A DNA stretch of 64,000 nt from an uncultured Blautia sp. (GCA_905209435.1 CAJLTE010000002.1:1-64000), one strand, 5' to 3'. Counted from the first letter of the stretch, positions 35,521 through 45,108 are shown. Numbers and translations are program-made. The notes: generated from the letters alone by a model not told the origin.

Positions 35521-35555
35521 GACGAAACGCTGTTTCTGCCAACAGCTGTCTCGTC
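35521..35555 (-). terminator. Terminator-type hairpin at the start of the asnS leader
   Basis: On the minus strand GACGAGACAGCTGTT and AACAGCGTTTCGTC form a 14-bp stem with one bulged A and a 6-nt loop, followed by TTTTT. It starts within a few bases of the predicted asnS transcription start, leaving about 45 nt before the coding sequence. It could terminate the secreted SGNH gene upstream, attenuate asnS, or make a tiny RNA. Confidence 0.8.
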
Positions 35556-35559
35556 CTTT

Positions 35560-35588
35560 AGTATAGACTATTCCCTGATTTCACGCAA
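35560..35588 (-). promoter_or_regulatory. Putative asnS promoter
   Basis: Minus-strand -35 TTGCGT (35583-35588), 17-bp spacer and -10 TATACT (35560-35565). The start would fall near 35555, at the first base of the hairpin. Confidence 0.7.
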
Positions 35589-35672
35589 GGAGTAATCTGG
35601 TATTTACATGTGTTTTTTATCTTAATAATATGTTCTGCCTTATGCCCCGTAATATACTCTAAAACGTATATC

Positions 35673-38045
35673 TTAATGCCATTTCAGTGAATTCATACAC
35701 TTGGCATAAATACGTTTGTATGTTCTCGTCGTATAATGCAGACCGTCATCTATGCTTCCTGTACCATAATGGTCACTTGCAAAGCTATAACCTGTTGATT
35801 TCAGATAAGAATACATATCAATATAATTGTATGCAGAATCAAGATTTGACTGCATATATTTATTAAACGTTCTGACTGCTGCCTCGCTTCTGTCTGACCT
35901 TCCTGCATTCGGCAGCATCAGACGGTTAAGCGGATTTACTGACATGAAATACAGTTCGCAGCCTTTACTGATAAGCTGAGGCGCCATCCAGTTATAATAC
36001 TCTGCATACTTTTTATATTTCGTCAGGTCATTTACGCCAAAATTAAAAATTACCGCTGTCTTCTTAGAAAGAATACTGTTGGTGTCATTCTTTACAATAG
36101 AGTAAAGTTCAGTCCATCCCGTACTGCTCAGCCAGTTTAATCCCTGTCCCGCAGAGCAGACAAATTTCACATCTTTAATTGCCGTATTGCCCATTCCCTT
36201 CAGTACATTTTCCATAAATTCCGTACGGGAATCACCTACAAAAATAACCTGTTTGTATTTATAAGTATTAACCTGAGGCAGTTCATCCTCTGTAAGATCC
36301 TTCTCTGTTGATCTGTTAAATACTACCGCATACAGATCCATATTTCCATTTACAGTAATAGTCTGTTCTGCCTCATAATTCGGACTGACATTCTGCATGG
36401 ATTTTGTTGACCATCCCATAAAGGTATAGCCTTCCGCATTTTTCACTCCTGGCAGAGAATAGGTCGAGCCTTTTGCCAGAGTCGTCTTCTGCCATACACT
36501 TCCATCGTACTTATGCAGTGTTAATAATACTGCTTTCTTCTGTACAGCATAAAGAGTTATATTTCTATTTACAGTATAAGTTGCTTTTGCTGTTGCTTTA
36601 TCAGAGTTCTTTTTACTGGACCATCCCAGATTAACATAACCGGTTCTCGCCGGTACTTTTGCAAATGTAACAACAGTTCCCTCTTCTACCGTCCGAGTAA
36701 GTTTTTGATAAGCTGAATTGCTGCTTCCATTTCCCAGATAATATTTGATCGTATAATATTTGCTCTTTCTTCGTACTGCATAGAACTGTGTGTTTTTAGT
36801 AATCTTTACACTTGCACCTTCTTTGTATTTCGCTTTTGTGTCTCCTTTTACAGTTGTCCATCCCAGATTTGTATAACCTTTTACCTTTGGAACTGTCGGT
36901 AATGTAACTGTCTGATTCTTTGAAGCATACATGGTAAGCAATGTATAAGTCTTACTTGTACTTGTTCCATTGTTGTTATTAAAACTTACAGTATATGGAA
37001 GTTTCTTATACACAGCATACAGATTCAATGACGTAGAAACTGTTATTTTCTGATCTGCTTTGTAATCAGCTTTTGCCGCATTTTTACTTTTGGACCAGCC
37101 CAATGCCTGATATCCGGTCTTTATCGGTACCTGAGGCAGTTTAATAGTAAGCCCCTTTCCAATCTGCTGATTAAGACTAGTAAATCTACTATTACTTGCA
37201 CCGGTATTGGTCATAAAGTTTACCTGAAGAGCTGTACGGCGCACAATATAGAAATCTGTATCTGCAGTCACTGTAACCTCTGAATTTAGTTTATACTTTA
37301 CAGCTGTGCCGCCTTTAATGTCTGTCCATCCATAATTAATATACTTGCTGGACGGCATATCAGGAAGTGTAACCTTATTGGTTTCATATACCTTCAAAAC
37401 ACCATTAGAAAATATACCTGTTCCTGAATTATTATAAAGAGAAACTGTACATCTCTTTGGCATATACAAATTCAACACACCATTTTTAATAAAAAGATCC
37501 CAATTTTCCTTCTTTCTCAGTGTAATATTCTTTCCGCCCTTAAATGTAATAGCCTCTCCAAGCTTTTCATCCTTCTCCAGTTTCCACATATTCGGCGCTG
37601 TCAGATCCGGTACATCAGGAAGATCCATAGACTCATCCCACGCAAGTACAGTTCTGAATTGCTCACATTCATTTCCGTCCCCATCTATGAAACAGATCAT
37701 TACTTCTTTCTCCGGATCAATCGTGGATGCCAGGTTTGAAGCTGCCGCAGATGTAGGTTCCGGTGTTTCTGTCGGTACAGGCGTTTCTGATGGTATCGGT
37801 GTTTCATCAGGTAAAGGCGTCACTGTCGGCGATACCTCCGGTGTATCTGCTTCCTCACCAGAATCTGTTGTAGATTCCGAAACAGATCCGGTATCGTAAT
37901 CATCTCCTCCTGAGCTGAAAAGTTCCTCAAAGCTGTCCGGTTCGTCAAATTCTGCGGCCTGTGCGGGAACTGCTGTAACGATCATCGCTGCCGCAAGCAC
38001 CACACTGGCCAGACGCCTTCCTCTTCTGTGTCTTCTTTTATACAT
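35673..38045 (-). CDS. Secreted SGNH/GDSL hydrolase with InlB-type repeats
   Basis: A 790-residue secreted protein. The signal peptide (arginine-rich MYKRRHRRGRR, then a hydrophobic core to AQAAE) is followed by a Thr/Pro/Glu linker with SETPVPTETPEPTS, several Listeria-Bacteroides (InlB B-type) repeats between about 200 and 590, each ending GWT/GWS...LYAV, and a C-terminal SGNH hydrolase (about 597-790). The catalytic blocks are GDSRTE (Ser), GVNDL (Asn) and DDGLHY (Asp-His). It may deacetylate a glycan outside the cell. The ATG at 38045 has GGAGGT upstream; the GTG two codons earlier is too close. No anchor motif. Confidence 0.88.
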   Translation of the reverse strand: MYKRRHRRGRRLASVVLAAAMIVTAVPAQAAEFDEPDSFEELFSSGGDDYDTGSVSESTTDSGEEADTPEVSPTVTPLPDETPIPSETPVPTETPEPTSAAASNLASTIDPEKEVMICFIDGDGNECEQFRTVLAWDESMDLPDVPDLTAPNMWKLEKDEKLGEAITFKGGKNITLRKKENWDLFIKNGVLNLYMPKRCTVSLYNNSGTGIFSNGVLKVYETNKVTLPDMPSSKYINYGWTDIKGGTAVKYKLNSEVTVTADTDFYIVRRTALQVNFMTNTGASNSRFTSLNQQIGKGLTIKLPQVPIKTGYQALGWSKSKNAAKADYKADQKITVSTSLNLYAVYKKLPYTVSFNNNNGTSTSKTYTLLTMYASKNQTVTLPTVPKVKGYTNLGWTTVKGDTKAKYKEGASVKITKNTQFYAVRRKSKYYTIKYYLGNGSSNSAYQKLTRTVEEGTVVTFAKVPARTGYVNLGWSSKKNSDKATAKATYTVNRNITLYAVQKKAVLLTLHKYDGSVWQKTTLAKGSTYSLPGVKNAEGYTFMGWSTKSMQNVSPNYEAEQTITVNGNMDLYAVVFNRSTEKDLTEDELPQVNTYKYKQVIFVGDSRTEFMENVLKGMGNTAIKDVKFVCSAGQGLNWLSSTGWTELYSIVKNDTNSILSKKTAVIFNFGVNDLTKYKKYAEYYNWMAPQLISKGCELYFMSVNPLNRLMLPNAGRSDRSEAAVRTFNKYMQSNLDSAYNYIDMYSYLKSTGYSFASDHYGTGSIDDGLHYTTRTYKRIYAKCMNSLKWH

Positions 38046-38080
38046 AATCACTTACCTCCATTTTAGTCAATCGGATATTC

Positions 38081-38116
38081 GCAGTTGAAGCAGGGGACTT
38101 ACTTGATTTGGTTAAA
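38081..38116 (+). repeat. Dispersed intergenic repeat, copy A
   Basis: Contains CAGGGGACTTACTTGATTTG and ends GTTAAA, directly abutting the galT terminator. It matches copies B, C and D over about 36 bp with consensus CAGGRRACTTACYTGATYYR then GTTAAATAA. Confidence 0.75.
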
Positions 38117-38145
38117 AACGTCCCGCTAAAAATAAGCGGGACGTT
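38117..38145 (-). terminator. Terminator between galT and the secreted SGNH gene
   Basis: AACGTCCCGCT and AGCGGGACGTT form an 11-bp stem; the minus strand continues TTTTTAACC. It lies about 190 bp beyond the galT stop, with repeat copy B in between. Confidence 0.85.
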
Positions 38146-38236
38146 CTCTATGTATTCCCAAACTATTCGAAATCTAAGTCATTACCTATTCTGTCAAGCG
38201 GATATTCACAATCCGCATTCGCTGCTTATTACTCTT

Positions 38237-38276
38237 CGCAATTAAAACAGGAGACTTACTTGATCCAGTTAAATAA
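38237..38276 (+). repeat. Dispersed intergenic repeat, copy B
   Basis: Contains AATTAAAACAGGAGACTTAC followed by TTGATCCAGTTAAATAA. Same orientation as copy A and 155 bp from it. Both copies are preceded by a related GTCAAKCGGATATTC segment (from 38067 and 38198), so the repeat unit may be longer than 40 bp. Confidence 0.75.
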
Positions 38277-38334
38277 TAACAAATCTGCAATCTTACTATG
38301 TAAAATGCTATTTTCTCATGTTTGGTAAAATTTC

Positions 38335-39825
38335 TTATAATGTATTGATAAATCTCATAAATGCTTCTCTGCCTTCTGCAGTGCATTTATATACGCCGGC
38401 ATCCTCCAGTACATGAACAAATACATTGCCGACTTCTTTTCTGAGAACATCCTGAATGTTGTCCTTATCAAGGTTGTCATATCCAGGAAGAAATTCTGCA
38501 ACCCATGCTGCATGTTTCTCAATCTTCTCATTAGAAGAAATATCTTTTCCTTCCAGAATATATTCTGCCAGAAGTTCCAGTTCCTCTTTTAATCTTGCCG
38601 GTAATACTGCAAGTCCCATTACTTCGATCAGACCGATATTCTCTTTCTTGATATGGTGATACTCTGCATGCGGATGATATACTCCGAGAGGGTGTTCATC
38701 TGTAGTAATGTTATTTCTAAGAGTGAGATCCAGTTCGAACATGTCTCCTGATCTGCGTGCGATCGGTGTGATGGTATTATGCGGTTCTCCGTCAGTCTCG
38801 GCATAGATAAATGCATTCTCGTCTGTATAGCCTCTCCACACTTCCAGTACATGCGTTGCAAGGTCTACCAGTCTCTTCTCATCTTTATGACGAATTCTCA
38901 GAACTGATAACGGCCATTTAACAATACCAGCTTCCACATCCTCGTATCCCGGAATTGTCACATGTTTCTCGATTGGAGCCTTTGCCATTGCAAATGTGTA
39001 GTGACCACCCTGGAAATGATCATGGCTCAAAATAGATCCGCCAACGATCGGAAGGTCCGCATTAGATCCGAGGAAATAATGTGGGAAAAGTTTTACAAAA
39101 TCAAACAGCTTAATAAACGTATTCCTCTCAATTTTCATCGGAATATGACTACTGTTAAAAACAATGCAGTGCTCATTATAATATACATATGGAGAATACT
39201 GGAATCCCCATGGGCTGTCATTTACAGTGATCGGAATAATTCTGTGATTCTCTCTGGCAGGATGATTGACCCTTCCTGCATATCCTTCGTTCTCCGGACA
39301 AAGAAGGCACTTCGGATAGCTGCTGGACTTCACAAGCTTGGCAGCCGCAATAGCCTTTGGATCCTTTTCCGGCTTGGAAAGATTGATAGTGATATCTATT
39401 TTACCATATTCACTGTCTACTGTCCATTTCTGATCTTTTTCTACACGATAACGGCGAATGTAATTGCTGTCCTGGCTAAGTTTATAGAAGTAATCGGTTG
39501 CTTCCTGCGGATCTTTCTCATATCTGCTCCAGAACTCATTCTGTACCTGACCCGGACGCGGCATCAGGCAATTCATAAGCCTGGTATCAAACAGATCACG
39601 GTAAACAATGCTGTCCTCGATGAGATTTCTCTTTACTGCCTCGTCCAGAAGTGCATTTAATACTTCCTCCAGATTAATGTCTGTATATTCTTCTTCAGGC
39701 TCTACATATTCATCTTCTTTAAAGACATCCAGGAGAAGGTTAGTTGTATAATTCTTCTCACATGCCGGTGTAAGTCCTGTTTCAATTCCGTACTGTACTA
39801 ATTTCTTAATGTTTTCGTATAACAT
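38335..39825 (-). CDS. galT: UDP-glucose--hexose-1-phosphate uridylyltransferase, class II
   Basis: A 496-residue GalT of the Firmicute/Bifidobacterium type, exchanging UMP between UDP-glucose and galactose-1-phosphate in the Leloir pathway. Recognised from LMPRPGQVQNEFW, KCLLCPENEGYAGR, NDSPWGFQYSPYVYYNEHCI and GGSILSHDHFQGGHYTFAMA, the last carrying the His-x-His nucleophile region. Class II enzymes lack the zinc site of the E. coli enzyme. It starts after GGAGGGAAATGTACC. Galactokinase and epimerase genes are not in the window. Confidence 0.95.
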   Translation of the reverse strand: MLYENIKKLVQYGIETGLTPACEKNYTTNLLLDVFKEDEYVEPEEEYTDINLEEVLNALLDEAVKRNLIEDSIVYRDLFDTRLMNCLMPRPGQVQNEFWSRYEKDPQEATDYFYKLSQDSNYIRRYRVEKDQKWTVDSEYGKIDITINLSKPEKDPKAIAAAKLVKSSSYPKCLLCPENEGYAGRVNHPARENHRIIPITVNDSPWGFQYSPYVYYNEHCIVFNSSHIPMKIERNTFIKLFDFVKLFPHYFLGSNADLPIVGGSILSHDHFQGGHYTFAMAKAPIEKHVTIPGYEDVEAGIVKWPLSVLRIRHKDEKRLVDLATHVLEVWRGYTDENAFIYAETDGEPHNTITPIARRSGDMFELDLTLRNNITTDEHPLGVYHPHAEYHHIKKENIGLIEVMGLAVLPARLKEELELLAEYILEGKDISSNEKIEKHAAWVAEFLPGYDNLDKDNIQDVLRKEVGNVFVHVLEDAGVYKCTAEGREAFMRFINTL

Positions 39826-39899
39826 TGGTACATTTCCCTCCGTTTCATTGTTACCGTCTGGTTTAATATGTTGACAGATATGACTGCTATGTCCTTTTA

Positions 39900-39928
39900 A
39901 GGATACTCAAATATTATTGAAATGTAAA
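39900..39928 (-). promoter_or_regulatory. Possible galT promoter
   Basis: Minus-strand TTTACA (39923-39928), 17-bp spacer and TATCCT (39900-39905), giving a leader of about 65 nt. Only moderate matches. Confidence 0.4.
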
Positions 39929-39961
39929 TAACCATTTTCACAATTTTTAGTGATAATAACT

Positions 39962-39998
39962 GACAGGTTGCTGTTTCTTTACCAAACAGCAACCTGTC
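39962..39998 (-). terminator. Hairpin after the 817-residue protein
   Basis: GACAGGTTGCTGTTT and AAACAGCAACCTGTC form a perfect 15-bp stem with a 7-nt loop, 20 bp beyond the stop of the 817-residue gene. The downstream T-tract on the minus strand is weak, so it may be a terminator of reduced strength. Confidence 0.65.
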
Positions 39999-40018
39999 TT
40001 AATGTTTTCGAAGCTGTA

Positions 40019-42472
40019 TCAATAACTTACAGATTCGACATATGTGATAAATATATTTCCTGCTTTCTGAAATAAATCTGTACTGTCATTCATTCCATAC
40101 GGGTAGATCTCTTTCTTAACAGGATCATACAGATACGTGTTATACTCGTCATATCCTATGATCACCACACTGGTATTGGTTCCTGTCTTGGCAATCACCG
40201 GACGCTGTGCACTTACTTCATACAATACACTGTCCAGACTGCATCCGGAAAGATCGATCACTGTACCTGTTTTTTTCAGGCTCTTTTTCAGTGCTTTTAC
40301 ATCCAGTGTCCCCTGAAGTACAGCATCCGAAAGCTCTTCTGTATCCATCTGAATCTTTGTCTTCTTATTTCCACGTTCCCATACATACTGCTGTGCACGA
40401 TTCAACACAACACCGCCCAGATCATCGGCCCGCAGAACAGCCTTTGCAGGATCTGTATATGTACTGTCCAGTCCGCCCTGGCCATAAACATAATATGTAG
40501 CCTCCTGCGGAATCTGTGTATCCAGCACAATATCCTTCTGTTTCGTACTGCCGACTTTTGCATACATTACAAGCGGTGAATCAGTCTGCGAAGTGCCATT
40601 CAGTGCCAGTTTCACCCTGACACCGGTCCTGGCTGCAGAAGACATTTCAACCTTAACTGTATTTGCTGCTGCTTTCTTGTTGTTCATAATATTATCCTTC
40701 TTCTGAGCAACATAAGCAGCATCTCCTGATTTTGCAGAAAGTTCAAATTCAATCAATGTACTTCCAACGGAAATATCGGTAATATACAGGCCATCTTTCT
40801 GATATTCCTTCTTGACATTTCCGTCAAAATCTTCGATACGTAGAATCCGGATTCCCTCCGACTTATGTCCATCTGCATCTGTAAGTATATCAGATTTATG
40901 CAGAATTCCGTAAATCAGATCTTCATTCATAAATCCTACCGCACGAAGCCTCTGTCCCTTCTCCGGCGTGATCACGCGTGTTTCTCCGGTATCAAAGTCA
41001 ATCTCTTTAAGACAGCCTCTGTCATCACCCGTTGAAACCAACCAGGCTGCATGATCATTGTTATCCGAAGAAACAAAGTTTGTATTCTTAATTCCCTCTT
41101 CCAGTATCTCGCTGGAATTTTCTTCAATATTTACTTTGTAAAGATTCTTTGCAAGAAGAAGGAACAACTCGTTTTTCTCATTTACGTAAGATAATTTTTC
41201 AAGATCCTTCTGTAAAAATTCAAAGGACTCTGAAACAGGAATAAATGCCCTTTCCTCCGCCACATTCTTGTCATGGTTATAATGGTAAACACAAATTCCC
41301 TCATAGCCTTCGTGATTTCCTCTGTTCATATATCCATAAAGTACAAAATCAATATCTCCATCATCATTCACTCTGACAATTTTGATATCATGCTGCGTTC
41401 TGGAATCACGGAAATCCTGGTCTTCTGTTTTCCTGAAACTGAATACCTGATTTATTTTCCCATTGCCCGGAGAATATGCCCACAGATCTCCTTCCTGTAC
41501 AAACGCTAACACTGTGGCACTGTCATTCATCATATATTCCACGTTCTTATCACGAACGCCCAGAATAATACCATCATCTGTATAAACCGGAAGTGTACCG
41601 TCAAACACCTGACTCGCAGAACGCTGGAAATCAAGCAGACGGATACGATTCTCCAAATATCGCATTCTGTAAAATTCTTTTACATTATATATTTCTGTTT
41701 CTTCGTTGTCATTCTGAGATGTGATCTGATATTCGACCGCAATGCTGGCAGTTGTTTCATTGATCTCTTTGATCACAGGAATTCCTTCCTGATACAACTG
41801 CGGTGCCAGAGTTCCCCAGCTTATCTCGCCAAGCGAAGAATTAATGTTAATCCCTGAATAATTGGTTGCAGCACCCGTTGTTTCCGGTTCCAGATAAGTC
41901 GCAAGTTCATCTGCTGCATCCTTATTCAGACTGGCTTCATAGAAATATTTAACAAATGAAGCATAATCAGCGGCATGGACCTGTGATCTGGAGACAACTC
42001 TGGTATAATAATATACAGTCTTTCCCTCTGTCTCCAGTGCTATCTGCATGGAATATTCCTGATTCATTCGCAGATCACTGGCAATCTCTACATCCACAGC
42101 CAGATAAGGGTCTTCGTTCCTGAAACTCTTAATCTTCTTATTTTCAAGTACCTTACTTCCATCAGAAGTACGAATCTCATAAGAAAAGCTTGTCACTTCA
42201 GAATCATAAGGATTTACCTTGAATGTCAGTTTCTTGGTAGTATCCAGCGGTGTTACACTGTCCCTTGTAAAATCCGCCTGCATGGGTTCTGCATAACCAT
42301 ACATCCGGTTTATCAGCGTACCATCCATATCTATCATAACTTCCGGAAAAGAAGCATCATTAAAATCAGATCTGTTATCTGTAGACTCACTGTTAAGAAG
42401 CAGTGCGGTTCCGATTACTCCGACCAGAAATACAATAAGAAGAATTCCTGCTTTCTTCAGTATATTTCTCAT
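40019..42472 (-). CDS. Large membrane-anchored extracytoplasmic protein of unknown function
   Basis: An 817-residue protein with one N-terminal membrane helix (about 6-27, AGILLIVFLVGVIGTALLL) and the rest outside. Residues about 300-590 are a chain of beta-rich segments with a beta-propeller look (GDLWAYSPGNGKINQVFSF, EIDFDTGETRVITPEKGQ). The C-terminal 150 residues recall papain-like C39-type folds (AQRPVIAKTGTN, VVIIGYDEYNTYLYDPVKK) but without recognisable catalytic Cys and His. It overlaps the upstream methyltransferase gene by 4 bp, indicating co-translation. I do not recognise a named family; the function is unknown. Confidence 0.75.
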   Translation of the reverse strand: MRNILKKAGILLIVFLVGVIGTALLLNSESTDNRSDFNDASFPEVMIDMDGTLINRMYGYAEPMQADFTRDSVTPLDTTKKLTFKVNPYDSEVTSFSYEIRTSDGSKVLENKKIKSFRNEDPYLAVDVEIASDLRMNQEYSMQIALETEGKTVYYYTRVVSRSQVHAADYASFVKYFYEASLNKDAADELATYLEPETTGAATNYSGININSSLGEISWGTLAPQLYQEGIPVIKEINETTASIAVEYQITSQNDNEETEIYNVKEFYRMRYLENRIRLLDFQRSASQVFDGTLPVYTDDGIILGVRDKNVEYMMNDSATVLAFVQEGDLWAYSPGNGKINQVFSFRKTEDQDFRDSRTQHDIKIVRVNDDGDIDFVLYGYMNRGNHEGYEGICVYHYNHDKNVAEERAFIPVSESFEFLQKDLEKLSYVNEKNELFLLLAKNLYKVNIEENSSEILEEGIKNTNFVSSDNNDHAAWLVSTGDDRGCLKEIDFDTGETRVITPEKGQRLRAVGFMNEDLIYGILHKSDILTDADGHKSEGIRILRIEDFDGNVKKEYQKDGLYITDISVGSTLIEFELSAKSGDAAYVAQKKDNIMNNKKAAANTVKVEMSSAARTGVRVKLALNGTSQTDSPLVMYAKVGSTKQKDIVLDTQIPQEATYYVYGQGGLDSTYTDPAKAVLRADDLGGVVLNRAQQYVWERGNKKTKIQMDTEELSDAVLQGTLDVKALKKSLKKTGTVIDLSGCSLDSVLYEVSAQRPVIAKTGTNTSVVIIGYDEYNTYLYDPVKKEIYPYGMNDSTDLFQKAGNIFITYVESVSY

Positions 42473-43632
42473 CGTCCGCCCCCTTCCTTTTTGTCTTCAT
42501 TCAGAAGTCTGTTCAGTGTAGGGTGAATATTCAAAGCTGTAAGCATGTCCTGTGTGCTGCTTATATCTGATTTCTTTCCTGTACGTACTGCACGGATCAG
42601 GAGATTCTTAGGCGTATGTTCCATATCAATGAACTCCAGGATCTGTGTTTCATAACCTTTGCTTTCCAGCAGATTAGCTCGTACCGCATCTGTGATCAGG
42701 GCCGACATACGTTCTTTAAGAATCCCATAACGCAAAACAGGTTCCAGCATTTCATTTTTGATCTGCTTATTTATTTCATGCTGGCAGCATGGTACAGAAA
42801 GGATTACTTCTGCCCCCCATTCTACCGCCTTTGCAAGTGCATAGTCTGTAGCTGTATCACAGGCATGAAGTGTCACTACCATATCTACTGAAGAAACACC
42901 CTCATAGTCAGCAATATCTCCATGATAAAAATGCAGCTTTTCATAACCATATCTGCCAGCAAGAGAATTGCATTTCTCTATGACATCTGTTTTCAGATCA
43001 AGGCCGATAATATTTACATCGTATCCTTTTAATTCTCTCAGATAATAATACATGGCAAAGGTAAGATAACTTTTGCCGCATCCAAAATCCAGAATAGTCA
43101 CTTCTCTGTCTCTCGAAAGTCTGGGAAGAATGTCCTCGATAAACTCCAGGAATCGATTGATCTGACGGAATTTGTCATATCTGGCGTGAACGATTTTTCC
43201 CTGTTCATTCATAACTCCCAGATCGATCAGAAACGGTACCGGAACGCCTTCTCTGAGAATGTATTGTTTTACACGATTATGTGCCTGGATCTGGACTTTT
43301 TCTTTTGGCGCATGGTGCTTTTGTTTTATGGTCATTTTGCCCTTTTTGCTCACAAGGACTACGCCGTCCGTTACTGCTCCCTGCGCCTGAAACTGTCCGA
43401 AGTTCTCTGCCAGTTCTGCTTCCAGATATTCTATAAGCTGTTTTCTCTCATAATTCTTGTGCAGAACCTTTGTCCCCTCTGTAGCAGACGCCTGATAACA
43501 GATCTGTCCTTTGAGCCGGATCGGACGTATCTTTACTTTTGATATGCCACTTTTATTTCTGCTGGCACTCAGAACAGCCTGTATCAGATTTTCATTAATC
43601 TGTTCTTCTAAATATTCTCTTAAATTTTTCAT
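42469..43632 (-). CDS. Class I SAM-dependent methyltransferase
   Basis: A 387-residue protein with an N-terminal accessory domain (about 1-150) and a Rossmann methyltransferase core (about 150-330). Motif I is ILDFGCGKSYLTFAMYYYLR, followed by NIIGLDLKTDVIEKC and the later VVTLHACDTATDYALAK and ILSVPCCQHEI segments. The last two place it with the Methyltransf_32 group, which includes RNA-modifying relatives; the substrate is unknown. A 4-bp overlap links it to the large anchored protein downstream, an odd pairing. Confidence 0.85.
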   Translation of the reverse strand: MKNLREYLEEQINENLIQAVLSASRNKSGISKVKIRPIRLKGQICYQASATEGTKVLHKNYERKQLIEYLEAELAENFGQFQAQGAVTDGVVLVSKKGKMTIKQKHHAPKEKVQIQAHNRVKQYILREGVPVPFLIDLGVMNEQGKIVHARYDKFRQINRFLEFIEDILPRLSRDREVTILDFGCGKSYLTFAMYYYLRELKGYDVNIIGLDLKTDVIEKCNSLAGRYGYEKLHFYHGDIADYEGVSSVDMVVTLHACDTATDYALAKAVEWGAEVILSVPCCQHEINKQIKNEMLEPVLRYGILKERMSALITDAVRANLLESKGYETQILEFIDMEHTPKNLLIRAVRTGKKSDISSTQDMLTALNIHPTLNRLLNEDKKEGGGR

Positions 43633-43737
43633 TATTCTTTCTATATATTAATATCAAACATCAGCTGAGTATCTTTTTACAAAGCAGATAAAATTGTTTT
43701 CTTTCACTGCCTGTTCATAATCGAATATCACATTCGG

Positions 43738-44121
43738 TCAAAAATATCTTCTGCAGCGTTGCCTGCGGCATCTTCTTCTGGAAATCTCCTGATAAAGCAT
43801 CACCTGTACCAGCTCATCGAGAAAACTCTCCCTGATGGCCTGACTGCTCATTTCCGGCTGTATACTCTCTTTGATCCTGCTGCTTAAGTGGTAAAGCATA
43901 TATTTATCCGGATACTCATCATAGAGACGGCTTCCTTCATAGTCCAGAAGATCACATTCCTCTTCTACCCTCTCCTGGATACGCTGTACAGTCTGCGGAT
44001 AGTAAGATTTCATCAAATTGAACTCATCCTCCTGCATTCTCTCTCCTGCATACAAAAGAGGATTCGAATATGCTGCATGAAATGGAAAATACTGTTCAAA
44101 ATACATATTATGATCCTGCAT
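43738..44121 (-). CDS. Conserved small hypothetical protein
   Basis: A 127-residue, mainly helical, acidic protein with a basic C-terminus (ISRRRCRRQRCRRYF). No membrane helix, signal peptide or motif is apparent. The Arg/Cys-rich tail and the surface-like N-terminus (FEQYFPFHAAYSNPLLY) are its only distinctive features. The start is uncertain: an internal ATG at 44106 has AGGA upstream. Coding potential rests on frame openness and amino-acid composition, so it is moderate. Confidence 0.55.
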   Translation of the reverse strand: MQDHNMYFEQYFPFHAAYSNPLLYAGERMQEDEFNLMKSYYPQTVQRIQERVEEECDLLDYEGSRLYDEYPDKYMLYHLSSRIKESIQPEMSSQAIRESFLDELVQVMLYQEISRRRCRRQRCRRYF

Positions 44122-44229
44122 TCATTTTCATTATCTATTTCAGTATATGCAGAATAACTTAATCCGTTCTTAATTCCAGGTCCGGACATTATTCACAATC
44201 CGCCGCATTCATATCTGCCGATTTCTGAA

Positions 44230-44928
44230 TTACAGCTCCTGAATCATTCTTACTGTTAATTTTACACTATGCTCAATAGCTGCCATTTCAAATTCAGCAT
44301 AATCCATATTTGCACTTCCGTCTGCCTTGTCAGAGATTGCTCTTACTACAAGGAATGGAATATGGTTAAGATAAGCAGCCTGTCCAATAGCAGCACCTTC
44401 CATCTCTACCGCGAACCCACCAAATTCAGCAATGATGGCATCTTTTACACCCTTGTCTGAAATAAACTGGTCTCCGGAGCAGATTCTGCCCTCGAATACG
44501 CTGATTTCAGGATTTACTTCCTGACATACCTTTGCAGCGAGTCTGCGAAGCTTCTCATCTGCCGGAAATGAAAATTCTTCCATCTGCGGAATCTGGCCTT
44601 TTTTGTAACCAAAACCTGTTGCATCCATATCATGATGCAGAACGTCTGTAGACAAAACAATATCTCCGATATTTACATCATTATTCAGGCTTCCTGCAAT
44701 TCCTGTGTTGATTACTGCTTCTACACCAAATACATCTGCCAGAATCTGTGTACACATACCGGCATTTACTTTACCGATTCCTGAACGTACAACCACTACT
44801 TTCTTACCTTCCAGAATTCCTTCGTAGAAATCCATGGATGCTCTGGATGTAATCTTAACATCCTGCATTTTTTCTTTAATCTTGGCAACTTCCTGCTCCA
44901 TTGCTCCAATAATTCCGATACATTTCAT
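44230..44928 (-). CDS. mtnN: 5'-methylthioadenosine/S-adenosylhomocysteine nucleosidase
   Basis: A 232-residue nucleosidase cleaving adenine from MTA and SAH, recycling methionine and feeding AI-2 synthesis. The fold markers are MKCIGIIGAMEQEV, RSGIGKVNAGMCTQIL, VINTGIAGSLN, ICSGDQFI, AVEMEGAAIGQ and VRAISDKADG, the last containing the catalytic Asp. The ATG at 44928 is preferred over an upstream start because AGAGGTG lies before it. LuxS is not in the window. Confidence 0.94.
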   Translation of the reverse strand: MKCIGIIGAMEQEVAKIKEKMQDVKITSRASMDFYEGILEGKKVVVVRSGIGKVNAGMCTQILADVFGVEAVINTGIAGSLNNDVNIGDIVLSTDVLHHDMDATGFGYKKGQIPQMEEFSFPADEKLRRLAAKVCQEVNPEISVFEGRICSGDQFISDKGVKDAIIAEFGGFAVEMEGAAIGQAAYLNHIPFLVVRAISDKADGSANMDYAEFEMAAIEHSVKLTVRMIQEL

Positions 44929-45099
44929 TATTAAAACACCTCTTCTTTTCAATTTATATTTCTATGTTCATTTCCTACGCCGTCCAAACAGACAACCGGA
45001 TTTGACACTATCTTTCACCCAGTGAACGATAGCTGTTTTTTTTGCATTCGTTTCTATTATAACAAAACTTTAATTTATATGGAAACTTTTTTTACGTTC

Positions 45100-45108
45100 T
45101 GTTATAAT
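45100..45108 (+). promoter_or_regulatory. Extended -10 promoter of the TSCPD gene
   Basis: TGT-TATAAT (45100-45108) with no good -35. The leader of about 135 nt contains two possible hairpins, GTTCGTG/CACGAC (45139-45155) and AGCAG/CTGCT enclosed by CCGG pairs (45196-45226). Confidence 0.45.

Noticed and set aside
35473..35672. T-box riboswitch upstream of asnS
   Set aside because: No TGGNACCGCG-type T-box sequence or specifier loop found, only a terminator-type hairpin.
38186..38386. Small minus-strand ORF over repeat copy B
   Set aside because: Its similarity to the ORF at 45546-45743 is explained by the shared intergenic repeat, not by a protein gene.
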